Of a stretch of 64,000 nucleotides of DNA, positions 1 through 7,430 are shown one piece after another. The notes under the pieces were generated by a model. The model was not told the origin of the DNA. It made no database searches and worked only from the letters and a program-made list of their open reading frames with translations. Position 1 is the stretch's first letter. Each line of letters begins with the position of its first letter. The position numbers were made by a program, and so were the translations under genes. Source of the stretch: Candidatus Reconcilbacillus cellulovorans (GTDB taxonomy: Bacteria > Bacillota > Bacilli > Paenibacillales > Reconciliibacillaceae); NCBI GenBank assembly GCA_002507565.1, contig MOXJ01000001.1:1-64000 (forward strand), read 5' to 3'.

Positions 1-360
1 CGGCGTCCGCGTCGCGCACGGCCGCTTCCGCTTCAACCAGCGCGCGCCCGAACTCCCGCACCTGTTCGCGCGTCGCCCAGTCGGTCGGAAACGTGCGCAT
101 GCTTTCCGTCGCCCACCCCGGACCGACTTCCTCCAGCAGGCATCCGAGCCGCTCCCGCTCCGCCGACGCTACCACGCGGCATTCGGCCAGACGCGATTCC
201 GCCCGTCGGACCGTCGGCGCGCGTGCCAACAGGGCGGCGAGCTCCGCCGACGTTTCCGCGGCGTCGGGGCGGCGTTCGGCCTCGAGACGGCGGCGTTCCT
301 CCTCTACCGCCCGCATGCCGGCGACGAGCGCCGCGCGGTCCTGCCCGAGAGCCCCTTTTT
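1..360 (-). pseudogene. YhaN-like SMC-type ATPase, internal coiled-coil fragment
   Basis: The minus strand reads without a stop from about 360 to the window edge, as a charged coiled-coil stretch containing LEEVGPGW, TFPTDWATREQV and repeated Ala/Glu/Arg heptads. This resembles the central part of YhaN-family (SMC/Rad50-like) ATPases, where a GPGW-type motif lies between coiled coils. Family knowledge: YhaN works with the nuclease YhaO in DNA end processing. No start codon or Walker A motif is present. The frame ends abruptly at about position 360, where the AT-rich island begins. A second fragment lies at 1594-1855. I infer a broken gene whose N-terminus is lost. The family call rests on sequence style only. 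Confidence 0.55.
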
Positions 361-365
361 GTGAT

Positions 366-487
366 CAGCGGGAGGTGGTGAAGTATGAACGTTTTTTCGA
401 GAAGGAGAAGACGGAAGGATTGCGGGTAGCGTATGTCGAAAGGTGTTTATAGATATAGTTTCGCTTTTGGAAGGAGGAACTCAAATC
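366..487 (+). promoter_or_regulatory. Leader region of the DUF6414 gene
   Basis: The junction with the GC-rich yhaN fragment lies near 357-366. A GGGAGGTGGTG ribosome binding site at about 370 precedes ATG 385 of a 14-codon reading frame, which could be a leader peptide or the remnant of a lost gene. A second, strong site (AAGGAGG) lies just before ATG 488. A TATAGT element near 450 could be a -10 box, but no good -35 box is visible. Confidence 0.3.
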
Positions 488-1327
488 ATGAAGGATTTTT
501 TATACTTAGACACATCTTTTCTACATTCATTTATTGCGCAAATTTATGGAGGTCTTCCTTTAAGCGTGACCAATGAATCTCAAGAATCTCGCTCTCAAAC
601 GATTTCTGATTCAAGGAACTCAGAGAAAATTACTGAATTGAATGCTTTACTTCATTTTATTGCTGGAACAGGAGTTAAGTTCACGACAAGAAACTCAATG
701 AACGAAGGTTTTAGTTTAACTCAGTTTGAAGCTGGCAAGGAAATAATGTCTAAACAGTTACACGACAATGCTTTGGACGTATTAATTGATTATTTGAAGG
801 AAAATGAATTATTATGTATAACACCTTCTATCGAAATAGAAAAATTTGTTTTATGTAAATCCACGTTTAAAATTGTCGATCTCGAATACTTAGAAAATAT
901 AACTAAAAGAGAATTTCACGATATTTTGGGATTTGATAAAAAGGAAGTAAATAAAGTTAAGAGAGTTAATTTTTCGATTAACGAATTTACTAAAATATTG
1001 AAATTTACATCGGAAATTTTGCCTTCCAGAACATTCATTAAACAAGAAAACTTTATTTTGCCTCTTAAGAAAGAGTATTTACGAGAACAACCTAAAGAAA
1101 TCATCTTCAAATATAATGAGAAGTCCGAAGTAAACATGTTAGGAAGGGTGACTAGAAAAATAAATATAGCGTGTGAAACTAATCCTGTTAGCGAGAACGT
1201 AGAAAACTTTTTCTCAGTAACTACAATTATTTCAGAAGTAATTAATATGTTTCTTGAAAGTTCTGGGATCATAAAAAATGGAGACTATGTCGTATCCCCT
1301 GTCGCTATCTTTTTTGAATCAACCTAA
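488..1327 (+). CDS. DUF6414-like protein of unknown function in an AT-rich island
   Basis: This encodes 279 aa; the start is set by AAGGAGGAAC seven bases upstream of ATG 488. The N-terminus (MKDFLYLDTSFLHSFIAQI) matches the pattern I know for the DUF6414 family, whose function is not established to my knowledge. No signal peptide, membrane segment or catalytic motif is recognisable. Composition is far more AT-rich than everything around it (AAA, TTT and ATT codons dominate), a clear sign of recent transfer. It sits inside a disrupted yhaN-like gene beside a small coiled-coil gene on the opposite strand, and a hairpin follows. Cargo of a small mobile element or a defence-type gene is possible, but this is speculation. 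Confidence 0.6.
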   Translation: MKDFLYLDTSFLHSFIAQIYGGLPLSVTNESQESRSQTISDSRNSEKITELNALLHFIAGTGVKFTTRNSMNEGFSLTQFEAGKEIMSKQLHDNALDVLIDYLKENELLCITPSIEIEKFVLCKSTFKIVDLEYLENITKREFHDILGFDKKEVNKVKRVNFSINEFTKILKFTSEILPSRTFIKQENFILPLKKEYLREQPKEIIFKYNEKSEVNMLGRVTRKINIACETNPVSENVENFFSVTTIISEVINMFLESSGIIKNGDYVVSPVAIFFEST

Positions 1328-1472
1328 CCCTTTTATCCCATTCACTTATTTCTTTTCTATAACTTTCAAAACGTTTGTCTTGATCTTCAGCTCTTTTTTG
1401 AAATTCTAGCAACGATCTTTCTGTTTCCTCTAATCCTTTATTAAAGAGTTGTATAAATTCCTTCATTTTCAA
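1305..1472 (-). CDS. Small coiled-coil protein, unknown
   Basis: This is a 55-aa frame from TTG 1472, chosen because AAAGGCGGGTGG lies directly upstream; an ATG at 1526 has no ribosome binding site. The product is highly charged (FNKGLEETERSLLEFQKRAE) and should form one long helix or coiled coil. Its 3' end overlaps the convergent DUF6414 gene by 23 bp. AT-rich composition matches the island, so both genes probably arrived together. Whether it is translated is uncertain. Confidence 0.4.
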   Translation of the reverse strand: MKMKEFIQLFNKGLEETERSLLEFQKRAEDQDKRFESYRKEISEWDKRVRLIQKR

Positions 1473-1555
1473 TTTAACCACCCGCCTTTCTGAATTCATT
1501 TTACGCAATTTTTCGGAAGAACTCATCAGAAATTTTTTTCAAAAAATCTCAATTA

Positions 1556-1591
1556 CCCCCACCCCAACCGCCACCGCGGCTAGGGTGGGGG
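1556..1591 (+). terminator. G/C-rich hairpin at the right edge of the AT-rich island
   Basis: CCCCCACCC (1556-1564) pairs perfectly with GGGTGGGGG (1583-1591) around an 18-base loop that contains a CCGCGG palindrome, followed by GTTTCATTT. It could terminate the DUF6414 transcript. It also resembles the subterminal hairpins of IS200/IS605-type elements, and it lies exactly where AT-rich DNA gives way to the yhaN fragment. Confidence 0.5.
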
Positions 1592-1593
1592 TT

Positions 1594-1855
1594 TCATTTG
1601 AAGCCGCCCAGTCGCCGGACAAGCTCCGCCTCGCCGACGTCCTCTTCGCGCGGCGACAGGAGAACGACCCGACATCCGGCGGCGTCGGAAGCGCGTCCCG
1701 CCTTGCGGCCCGCCCGCACCGTCCGCTCCACGCGCATGCGGACGCCGTCCGGCCAGACGACCGTCAGCGCCCCGCCGTACGCCCCGCTGTATCCCCCGCC
1801 GAACGCGCCGCCGGGCACACCGCCGGACATGCCGCCGGACGCCGAATCGCCGAAC
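1594..1855 (-). pseudogene. YhaN-like ATPase, N-terminal region fragment
   Basis: The minus strand encodes a stretch reading YGGALTVVWPDGVRMRVERT and then EEDVGEAELVRRLGG. This matches the part of YhaN-type ATPases downstream of Walker A, where a Gly-rich GGxHGG loop and an RVER strand precede an LRRLLGG-like motif. The first roughly 60 residues, with the P-loop, are missing and replaced by prophage. After LGG the frame meets the AT-rich island. The fragment at 1-360 would come well downstream in the same protein, so a central segment is also lost. The reading frame continues formally to 1893 inside prophage DNA. I regard this as a dead fragment. Confidence 0.55.
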
Positions 1856-1893
1856 GCCGGCTCGCACTTCTCGTGCGCCGAAATATATTTCAC
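1856..1893. other. Left boundary of the prophage (attL-side junction)
   Basis: The phage amidase stops at 1890-1892, and recognisable yhaN-like coding sequence starts by about 1855, so the junction lies between them. I see no sequence shared with the right junction near 35,743-35,775 beyond a few bases. Serine integrases need only a very short common core, so the exact crossover cannot be placed by eye. Confidence 0.4.
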
Positions 1894-2606
1894 TTCTTTG
1901 CACCTAATCCATTTCCTACCGCTCTAAGCGCAACAGCTAATGTTCGCCATCCCTCTAACGTAAACCGTGGTTCTTGGATCAGACCGCCAAGATCGGCGCT
2001 TCCGAACTCTTCAACGAACCAGGCCGGCGCCGGGATTTTTGTTTCGAGTGCTGCCACACGCGCCACGAGCGCATCAAACGCTTGCTTTTCTTCCTTGGTC
2101 ATCGGCTCGTTCGCCTCCAATTCTGCGGCCACGCGTCGTTTGAATTCTTCCCATCCTGTCCATTTCCCGCCGTCGTGCATCAGTCGCGGGCAAATCTTCC
2201 GCGACCAGTCGTAATGACGCCGGAGCCGATCCACGCCCCAGCCACGCTCTCGGAGCAAGTGAGCGACGAGGACAACAGCGTTTTGCATCGTCCGTTCATA
2301 ATTACCCGACTCGCATATTTCGATGCCGATGCTTGTCCGGTTTCCGCTCGACACCCCGCTACCGTCGCCAGCATGCCACGCCACTTCGTTGAGTGGTATG
2401 CACTCAATCGCCTCGGTGTCATCTACAACAATATGAAAGCTCGCTGTCCGGACATTTGCCGGGTTGGCGAGCCAAGCGCGTTCGTCTCGCGCTCGACTCT
2501 TCGAATTACCTGTATTGTGAATCGTAATCGTGGTTGGTGTCATTGAAAGCCCCGGCCTGCGGTTGTGAGGCGTCGATTGCGGAATGTGGTCGATGATGTA
2601 TCTCAC
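1890..2606 (-). CDS. Endolysin: N-acetylmuramoyl-L-alanine amidase
   Basis: The product is 238 aa from GTG 2606 (AAGGTGAAGTAAA upstream), overlapping the holin stop. It has an Amidase_2 (zinc-dependent) fold at about residues 20-165: TIHNTGN carries the first zinc His, EVAWHAGDG lies in the core, and RHYDWSRKICPR carries the late His and the active-site region. The C-terminal 70 residues hold a short coiled coil and no typical wall-binding repeat. It should cleave the lactyl-L-Ala bond of peptidoglycan and release progeny after holin action. It is the last gene of the late operon and abuts the left prophage junction. Confidence 0.9.
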   Translation of the reverse strand: MRYIIDHIPQSTPHNRRPGLSMTPTTITIHNTGNSKSRARDERAWLANPANVRTASFHIVVDDTEAIECIPLNEVAWHAGDGSGVSSGNRTSIGIEICESGNYERTMQNAVVLVAHLLRERGWGVDRLRRHYDWSRKICPRLMHDGGKWTGWEEFKRRVAAELEANEPMTKEEKQAFDALVARVAALETKIPAPAWFVEEFGSADLGGLIQEPRFTLEGWRTLAVALRAVGNGLGAKK

Positions 2607-2998
2607 TTTACTTCACCTTTACCTTTTAATACTTCCACCGCGCGACGAATGGGATCAGGTATTGGTAAACCGACACGACCAGCGTTTTCAATCACGGACA
2701 ACAATTCATTGGCTAGATAAAAAAAGATCACGGCGTCCCGCAGCACGTTTGCGCTGCCTATAGCCGTGTCCACTAAATGCGCAACTGCGACCATTACGAA
2801 GACGAACACTTTTTTCGCGATACCGATCAATCCGACTTGGCTCGACAACCGTCCTTCGACGGCTGCCGCAATAACGCCAGTCAAGTAATCGAGTACAACA
2901 AATGCGAGCAGGACCGAGAGCAACGCCGACCAACCTCCGAAAAAGAATGAGGCGGCCGCGCCGCCCACTGCTACGATGGATTTGAACCAGTTTTCCAT
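2603..2998 (-). CDS. Phage holin
   Basis: The product is 131 aa. ATG 2998 is preferred over the upstream in-frame start because GGGGTGATC precedes it. Three or four hydrophobic segments are visible: SIVAVGGAAASFFFGG, LLSVLLAFVVLDYLTGVIAA and VFVFVMVAVAHLVDTAIG. The LDYLTGVIAA motif is typical of the TcdE/phi-CTX-like toxin-secretion holin family. It forms membrane lesions that let the adjacent amidase reach the wall. It overlaps the amidase start by four bases, so the two are coupled. Confidence 0.88.
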   Translation of the reverse strand: MENWFKSIVAVGGAAASFFFGGWSALLSVLLAFVVLDYLTGVIAAAVEGRLSSQVGLIGIAKKVFVFVMVAVAHLVDTAIGSANVLRDAVIFFYLANELLSVIENAGRVGLPIPDPIRRAVEVLKGKGEVK

Positions 2999-3021
2999 GA
3001 TGATCACCCCACGCAAAAAGA

Positions 3022-3047
3022 TAGCCGCCCCACGCGGAGGCGGCGGG
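3022..3047 (-). terminator. Hairpin between tail and lysis genes
   Basis: On the minus strand, just after the stop of the 46-aa gene, GCCGCCTCCGCGTGGGGCGGC can fold and is followed by TATCTTTTTG. It may attenuate transcription before the holin gene. Confidence 0.5.
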
Positions 3048-3051
3048 AAGA

Positions 3052-3192
3052 TTAGGCCGGTTGGTCCGGCGCCGGCTCAGACGCCGCCAGCGCCGCGGCA
3101 ACGTCGGCGCGGATCGGTTCGGGTACGGACTCGAGTGTCCGGCGACCGGCGCGGATGAGGGCGACATACACAGCGACGATAGCGCTACTCAT
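3052..3192 (-). CDS. CD1375-family small phage protein
   Basis: This encodes 46 aa from ATG 3192; GGGGGTGGCGC is upstream. The sequence VYVALIRAGRRTLESVPEPI is characteristic of the CD1375/XkdX-like family found downstream of tail-fibre genes in Firmicute phages. Its function is unknown. It overlaps the upstream gene by four bases. Confidence 0.7.
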   Translation of the reverse strand: MSSAIVAVYVALIRAGRRTLESVPEPIRADVAAALAASEPAPDQPA

Positions 3193-3605
3193 GATGCGCC
3201 ACCCCCGATGAGGGTTTCGTAGAGTTCGGCGATCGCTTCCATGGCAGCAAGCCGTTCTTCGCGCGCCGTGGCCAGTTCGGCTTCGAGACGGGCGATTTGC
3301 TCCGAAAGCGGACGTTGATACACTGGCGGAGCTTCCGGTTGGTTCGGGTCCGGGTAAGAAAATTCGATTTCCCGCGTTTCCGGATTGACACGGTACCCGG
3401 AGCATTCGCGAAAGTCCTCTGCAAACTGCCCATATTCGAGTTGGATATAGTCGACCGTCTCCGGCACACGTTCGGCCAGTGCGCGGTATGTTTCGAAATC
3501 CTGTTCAACGGTCGTTTCGATGACCGCGCCGGAACGTTCGCCAGTATCTACGATAACGTTGCCGGTCTGTTTATCGAAATAAATGCGTCGTCCGATTTGG
3601 GGCAT
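3189..3605 (-). CDS. Tail-associated protein with C-terminal coiled coil
   Basis: The product is 138 aa, start ATG 3605 after GGAGGTGACTCCGA. The N-terminal part reads RIYFDKQTGNVIVDTGERSG, a pattern common in Firmicute phage genes placed between the fibre and lysis genes. Residues 100-130 form an Ala/Glu-rich helix (LSEQIARLEAELATAREER), probably a coiled coil. Exact role is not known; the position suggests a fibre accessory or chaperone-like function. Confidence 0.55.
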   Translation of the reverse strand: MPQIGRRIYFDKQTGNVIVDTGERSGAVIETTVEQDFETYRALAERVPETVDYIQLEYGQFAEDFRECSGYRVNPETREIEFSYPDPNQPEAPPVYQRPLSEQIARLEAELATAREERLAAMEAIAELYETLIGGGAS

Positions 3606-3620
3606 TCGGAGTCACCTCCA

Positions 3621-4865
3621 TTATGCGATTGAGCCGAATGCGTACCATTTCGCACTCTGATAGGCTTCTACCATCGCGCAGCTAAAACCATTTGCAGTAA
3701 TTGTAAATCCAGAAGTTTCTATAACGTCATCCGGTCCACCGTTGGTTATATTCCGCATTCGGTAATTGTTGAACCATTCTCCGCCAACTGAATAAACGCG
3801 AAGATATTGATTGTACCCACCGCCATTGTATATTTCTTGGGAAACGATGATATATGCAGGTTGGAAACTTAACCCACCCACCGTCAGGACTGCGGAACCG
3901 TCCGTGGTTCCCGTTCCCGACGCGGCCCCCATCCCGGCCTGTTTCCATTGGCTACCGTCCCAGAATTCGAGACGTCCGTTGTTGATCCGCAGCTGCGGTT
4001 GGGAATTCGATGTCCATACTTGTTGCCACGACTCCCATACACGCGTACTCCCATTATCATAAGATCGTCTGAACCATATTTTTCCATTCTGATCCAAGAA
4101 AATCTGTTGAATCCATCTGTAGTTAGAACCTTCAGTTTGGATCAAAGCTCCTCCGGTCGCACCCGGCGGCCCGTTTTGGATTGTAATACCACCATTGTTT
4201 TTGATTTCTTCGACGAATGAACCGACTCCGCGGTTGCTGAAGTCATACGTACCATCCGTAAAGACTCTTTTTCTTGTGAACGCCGATGAGTCTAGGCCAT
4301 CCACCATATCCGCATCCAACCCGCTGCCGGCGCCGTCGACTGTTTTTATCTTCGCCAACACGTCAGCCGCCGTGTAAGCAGTTTTCAAAAGATATTGCGT
4401 ATGCGGGTCAGCCGCACCGATGTGCGCTGAAAACGCACTAACGACTACATCGTCTACCGTATCCAATCTCGCAATATCATCTGGCTCCTCAGGCGCCGCC
4501 ACTTTCGCCCGGCCAGACGAGTCGCGCTGTACAATTGCGTTTGCTGTAGCATCGGGTGTGGCGCCGTGGACGCCGGTGGTGGAGGAAGCATGGGCAGAAA
4601 GATCATACTGTACGGCATCCGCAGTGGCTTTGGCTTCGTTTGCAGTTTGTTTCGCCTCGTTCGCGGTTTGTTGGGCCTGCTGCACTTCAACCTTTTCCGC
4701 AGCCTTCTGCTGCAACTCCTGCAGCGCTTTGTATGTCCGATGCATCTGCCAGTTCCAATATTCCGCCGGCGGCCTTTCCCCTGGATCCCAACCTGTGTTT
4801 TTCTTTGATGCCGGTGGCTCGATGCCTTCGGCATGCCAATCTGGCAACTTTTCTTGAAACGGCAT
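3621..4865 (-). CDS. Tail fibre / receptor-binding protein
   Basis: The product is 414 aa from ATG 4865; GGAGGG is seven bases upstream. The N-terminus (residues 1-60) resembles the baseplate attachment part of Firmicute tail fibres (WNWQMHRTYKALQELQQKA). Residues 60-90 are a coiled coil. Next come segments reading VHGATPDATANAIVQRDSSG and HIGAADPHTQYL, typical trimeric fibre shaft motifs. The C-terminal half is rich in Gly, Asn, Trp and Tyr and presumably binds the cell surface. It is one of the more variable genes of such phages. Located between baseplate genes and lysis genes, as expected. Confidence 0.82.
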   Translation of the reverse strand: MPFQEKLPDWHAEGIEPPASKKNTGWDPGERPPAEYWNWQMHRTYKALQELQQKAAEKVEVQQAQQTANEAKQTANEAKATADAVQYDLSAHASSTTGVHGATPDATANAIVQRDSSGRAKVAAPEEPDDIARLDTVDDVVVSAFSAHIGAADPHTQYLLKTAYTAADVLAKIKTVDGAGSGLDADMVDGLDSSAFTRKRVFTDGTYDFSNRGVGSFVEEIKNNGGITIQNGPPGATGGALIQTEGSNYRWIQQIFLDQNGKIWFRRSYDNGSTRVWESWQQVWTSNSQPQLRINNGRLEFWDGSQWKQAGMGAASGTGTTDGSAVLTVGGLSFQPAYIIVSQEIYNGGGYNQYLRVYSVGGEWFNNYRMRNITNGGPDDVIETSGFTITANGFSCAMVEAYQSAKWYAFGSIA

Positions 4866-4881
4866 ATTTCGTCCCTCCAAT

Positions 4882-5520
4882 TCAAATAGGTAAGTCAGGC
4901 ACGTTACCAGGCGAATATGCAGCGCCGAGCGTGCCGCCAAATGTTTGGTTGATATCGGCGAATCCCCTTTCCGGATCAGGCGGATCGCCGATCGACCCGT
5001 ACTCGAATGTCCCGACCAGCTCGATCACACCGACACGTACGCCCGCCGCGACAGTGCGCTGCACGATCCTTGCGAATTGCGTCGGGTCCATGCCGACTTC
5101 ATTGATTCGCTTCAAAGGAAGCTGAATGATCGATATCGTGGCCGGCTCCGGTGCAATCGGATCGTTGTACATCTCCACGATCCGAATTTCGCTCGGGTCC
5201 GTATTGAGCGCCGTCGCCAGCACCGTGATGATCGTGTTGATATCGCCTTTCGAGAGGTTCCGGGCGATCTTTGACTTGATGAGGATTCGGTAAATTTCAT
5301 CCGTGGCCACCCCGCGTGGCTGCCCCACGTTCTCCCCGATCCGGTCCAACGTGGTACCCTCGGCCTTGTCGATGTCGCGCCATTCTTCCACACGCTGGAC
5401 GGTTTGCTCCAACTTCTGCAGCTGCTCGGCGAATATGGCCATCAGCTTCCCGATGTTCGAATCCGGGTCCTTCCGGAAAACATCCGTCAGTCGCCGCAGC
5501 ATGTCCTGGACGGTGATCAT
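4882..5520 (-). CDS. Tail protein I-like baseplate protein (YmfQ/DUF2612 type)
   Basis: The product is 212 aa from ATG 5520, overlapping the end of the baseplate J gene by four bases. The sequence TTLDRIGENVGQPRGVATDEIYRILIKSKI is typical in style of the tail protein that follows baseplate J in myoviruses (wedge component connecting J to the fibres). The early part (QLQKLEQTVQRVEEWRDID) is helical. I am confident of the position-based role and less so of the exact family name. Confidence 0.7.
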   Translation of the reverse strand: MITVQDMLRRLTDVFRKDPDSNIGKLMAIFAEQLQKLEQTVQRVEEWRDIDKAEGTTLDRIGENVGQPRGVATDEIYRILIKSKIARNLSKGDINTIITVLATALNTDPSEIRIVEMYNDPIAPEPATISIIQLPLKRINEVGMDPTQFARIVQRTVAAGVRVGVIELVGTFEYGSIGDPPDPERGFADINQTFGGTLGAAYSPGNVPDLPI

Positions 5521-6695
5521 GCCGCATGCACCACCGAGATGATGGTGTGGGACGTCTGCGCGACCTTGTGCGGTTCGATCGAAATGTTCGCCTGTGTCCA
5601 CGTAGCTCCGTCCGTGGACAGTTCCACCTTTGCATCCTCGATGCCGGCCACCTTGTACACAGAGGCAACAATCCGGCTGTGGATGACGTCGTCGCCCATG
5701 TTCAGGCCGACGTACATCTGACCGTCGCTATCCTCGCCTCCTATGTACCGGACGATGGCCGATTTGATCTGTGTGTCACCGTCCGCCGGGTAACTGGTGT
5801 TCTTCCAGACGGTGACCCGGATGTAAATCGGCACTTCTTCGGCGTAGGAAAACCGGATCGTATGCGGGTTTCCGGAAATATCGTAGACCACGACGCTTTC
5901 CGAGCCGTAGGATTCGATCCCAGCAGCTTTCGTGTTCAGGATTGCCTGCCCGATGTCCTCCGGCCGCCCGCCGAGCACATACGCCTCAAACGATTTCGGC
6001 GGGCGGCCGGCTGCGTCCGTGGTCATGGTGTTGTTTTCAATCACGACAGCCGCCCGGACGCCGGGCGTGCGCAGGAGCGCCGACCGAATGCTGTCGATCG
6101 TCGCGGCGCCGCCACCCGAAACCGACAGCGCGAAACGCTCCCGAAACTCCTGGTCCGTTTCCTTGTTCTGGCCGCCGCTGGTCGGCGTCGGGTTGGTGCA
6201 GCTCGTGATGTTCGCATTCGGATTTGTGATGACGGTGATTGTGCCGGCCGCAACGTTTCCGCTCGTTCCCGGCTCAAGCGCGCGAATCTCGCCCGTGCCA
6301 ACGCCGTTTTCGTCGAGCGTGATGTCTTCCACCGTCTCAAATACCACGCCGGCCGGCGTCTCGACGCGGAACCCGGCCGGTTCCGTGTGGCCCGGAGTGC
6401 CGGTCAGCTGAATCGTTCCGGTCGCCCAGGTTGCAAGCTTCCGCTGTATGCCGACGTACGGACCGAGTCGGTCGAGCTGCACGCCCTCGGCAGTATTCAC
6501 GTAGCCGCTGTAATACGTATTCTCAGCCGTCTGCCAGACTTTCGAGAGGAACCACGCGAACAAGCGCAGTAGGATGCCCAGGAACGAACGTTCCGAAGTG
6601 TTCACGTTCTCCCCGAAGCGCGCTTTCGCTTCTGCTTCCATTTCCGCGAAGATTTCCGCATACGTGGGCCGTTTGAAGCCCTTGGCGTCAAGCAT
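5517..6695 (-). CDS. Baseplate J/gp47-like protein
   Basis: The product is 392 aa. The region around FRERFALSVSGGGAATIDSI, followed by LLRTPGVRAAVVIENNT, is the hallmark of baseplate J (P2 gpJ, T4 gp6-like, XkdT). An N-terminal helical part (LLRLFAWFLSKVWQTAENTY) and VNTAEGVQLDRLG are also typical. It builds the baseplate wedge that opens on contraction. It overlaps the 6688-7044 gene and the next gene, so translation is coupled. Confidence 0.9.
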   Translation of the reverse strand: MLDAKGFKRPTYAEIFAEMEAEAKARFGENVNTSERSFLGILLRLFAWFLSKVWQTAENTYYSGYVNTAEGVQLDRLGPYVGIQRKLATWATGTIQLTGTPGHTEPAGFRVETPAGVVFETVEDITLDENGVGTGEIRALEPGTSGNVAAGTITVITNPNANITSCTNPTPTSGGQNKETDQEFRERFALSVSGGGAATIDSIRSALLRTPGVRAAVVIENNTMTTDAAGRPPKSFEAYVLGGRPEDIGQAILNTKAAGIESYGSESVVVYDISGNPHTIRFSYAEEVPIYIRVTVWKNTSYPADGDTQIKSAIVRYIGGEDSDGQMYVGLNMGDDVIHSRIVASVYKVAGIEDAKVELSTDGATWTQANISIEPHKVAQTSHTIISVVHAA

Positions 6696-7044
6696 TCAGC
6701 GTCACCTCCCCCTCGATGGATTCCCCGCTGACCGCCACCGCCCGGAAAGTCGCCGTCAGCTTCCGGTTTTTCATGTCGCGCTCGATCCGGATGTCCTCGA
6801 CCGATTGAATCCGCTCATCCTGCATCGCTCCCCGGATGATTTCTGCACGCATTTCCTCGTCGTTTGGCTTTTTGCCCACAAACGCGGCGTGCCGGATTCC
6901 GATTTCCGGGTTTAGGAACCATTCCCCCTGGTTGGTCTGCATGCCGATGTAAACCGTCTGCCGCAGCTCGTCCACCCCCTCGACGATCGCCAGATCGCCC
7001 TTCTCGAAGACGATGTCGCCGTCCACGATTTTGATGTCCTTCAC
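6688..7044 (-). CDS. gp25/XkdS-like baseplate wedge protein (DUF2634 type)
   Basis: The product is 118 aa. The order of motifs (GDLAIVEGVDELRQTVYIGM, then GEWFLNPEIGIRHAAFVGK) matches the gpW/gp25-like or DUF2634 baseplate proteins that precede baseplate J in PBSX-like phages. It anchors sheath polymerisation at the baseplate. Overlaps both neighbours by a few bases. Confidence 0.8.
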   Translation of the reverse strand: MKDIKIVDGDIVFEKGDLAIVEGVDELRQTVYIGMQTNQGEWFLNPEIGIRHAAFVGKKPNDEEMRAEIIRGAMQDERIQSVEDIRIERDMKNRKLTATFRAVAVSGESIEGEVTLNA

Positions 7045-7430
7045 GTGATCAACCTCCCAAGGATGACCGCATCGTTCAGGCTGTGGTGCCGGGTGGAATC
7101 CGGAAGCACAGGCCGCCCGCCGCCGGCCAGCACGGAATCCAGCGCGCGCTCCGAAAAGGCGACGAACACGATGTCTCCTGGTTCGTAGACGGGCACATAA
7201 TCCTGCGGTTCCCCGCCGTTCACCCGGAACCGCTGCGCCAACACGGGCACATTCTGGACGACCGGAAGCTCCCTGGGCGAACGACCGACTTCCTTTGTCA
7301 TGTGGAGCGGCTTGATCGTCGCCCGGCGCCGCGTCTCGTCGTAGCTGACAACGCGCGCTGGCATGGCCGTGTGCAGGTGCAAGAGGTGCTGCCGAATGAA
7401 GGTTTTTAGGAACTCCTCAGCGTCCGGCAC
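7041..7430 (-). CDS. Gp138-like membrane-puncturing spike protein
   Basis: The product is 129 aa. The N-terminus (LHTAMPARVVSYDETRRRAT) is an OB-like fold start, and YVPVYEPGDIVFVAFSERAL is the typical motif of the gp138 N-terminal domain family (XkdR-like). Unlike larger spikes it lacks a long C-terminal beta-helix, so the tip may be short or supplied by another protein. It sits between hub and wedge genes, as expected for the central spike. Confidence 0.78.
   Translation of the reverse strand: MPDAEEFLKTFIRQHLLHLHTAMPARVVSYDETRRRATIKPLHMTKEVGRSPRELPVVQNVPVLAQRFRVNGGEPQDYVPVYEPGDIVFVAFSERALDSVLAGGGRPVLPDSTRHHSLNDAVILGRLIT

Noticed and set aside
93-452. Plus-strand frame of 119 codons crossing the left edge of the AT-rich island
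   Set aside because: It fuses an Arg/Ser-rich shadow of yhaN to island sequence; no ribosome site and no family similarity.
360-1592. Island as a complete insertion sequence
   Set aside because: No transposase (TnpA, TnpB, DDE or serine type) or terminal inverted repeats or target duplication could be seen; only the right-edge hairpin is suggestive.
5526-6572. Plus-strand frame of 348 codons opposite baseplate J
   Set aside because: Arg/His-rich shadow frame; baseplate J on the other strand is unambiguous.
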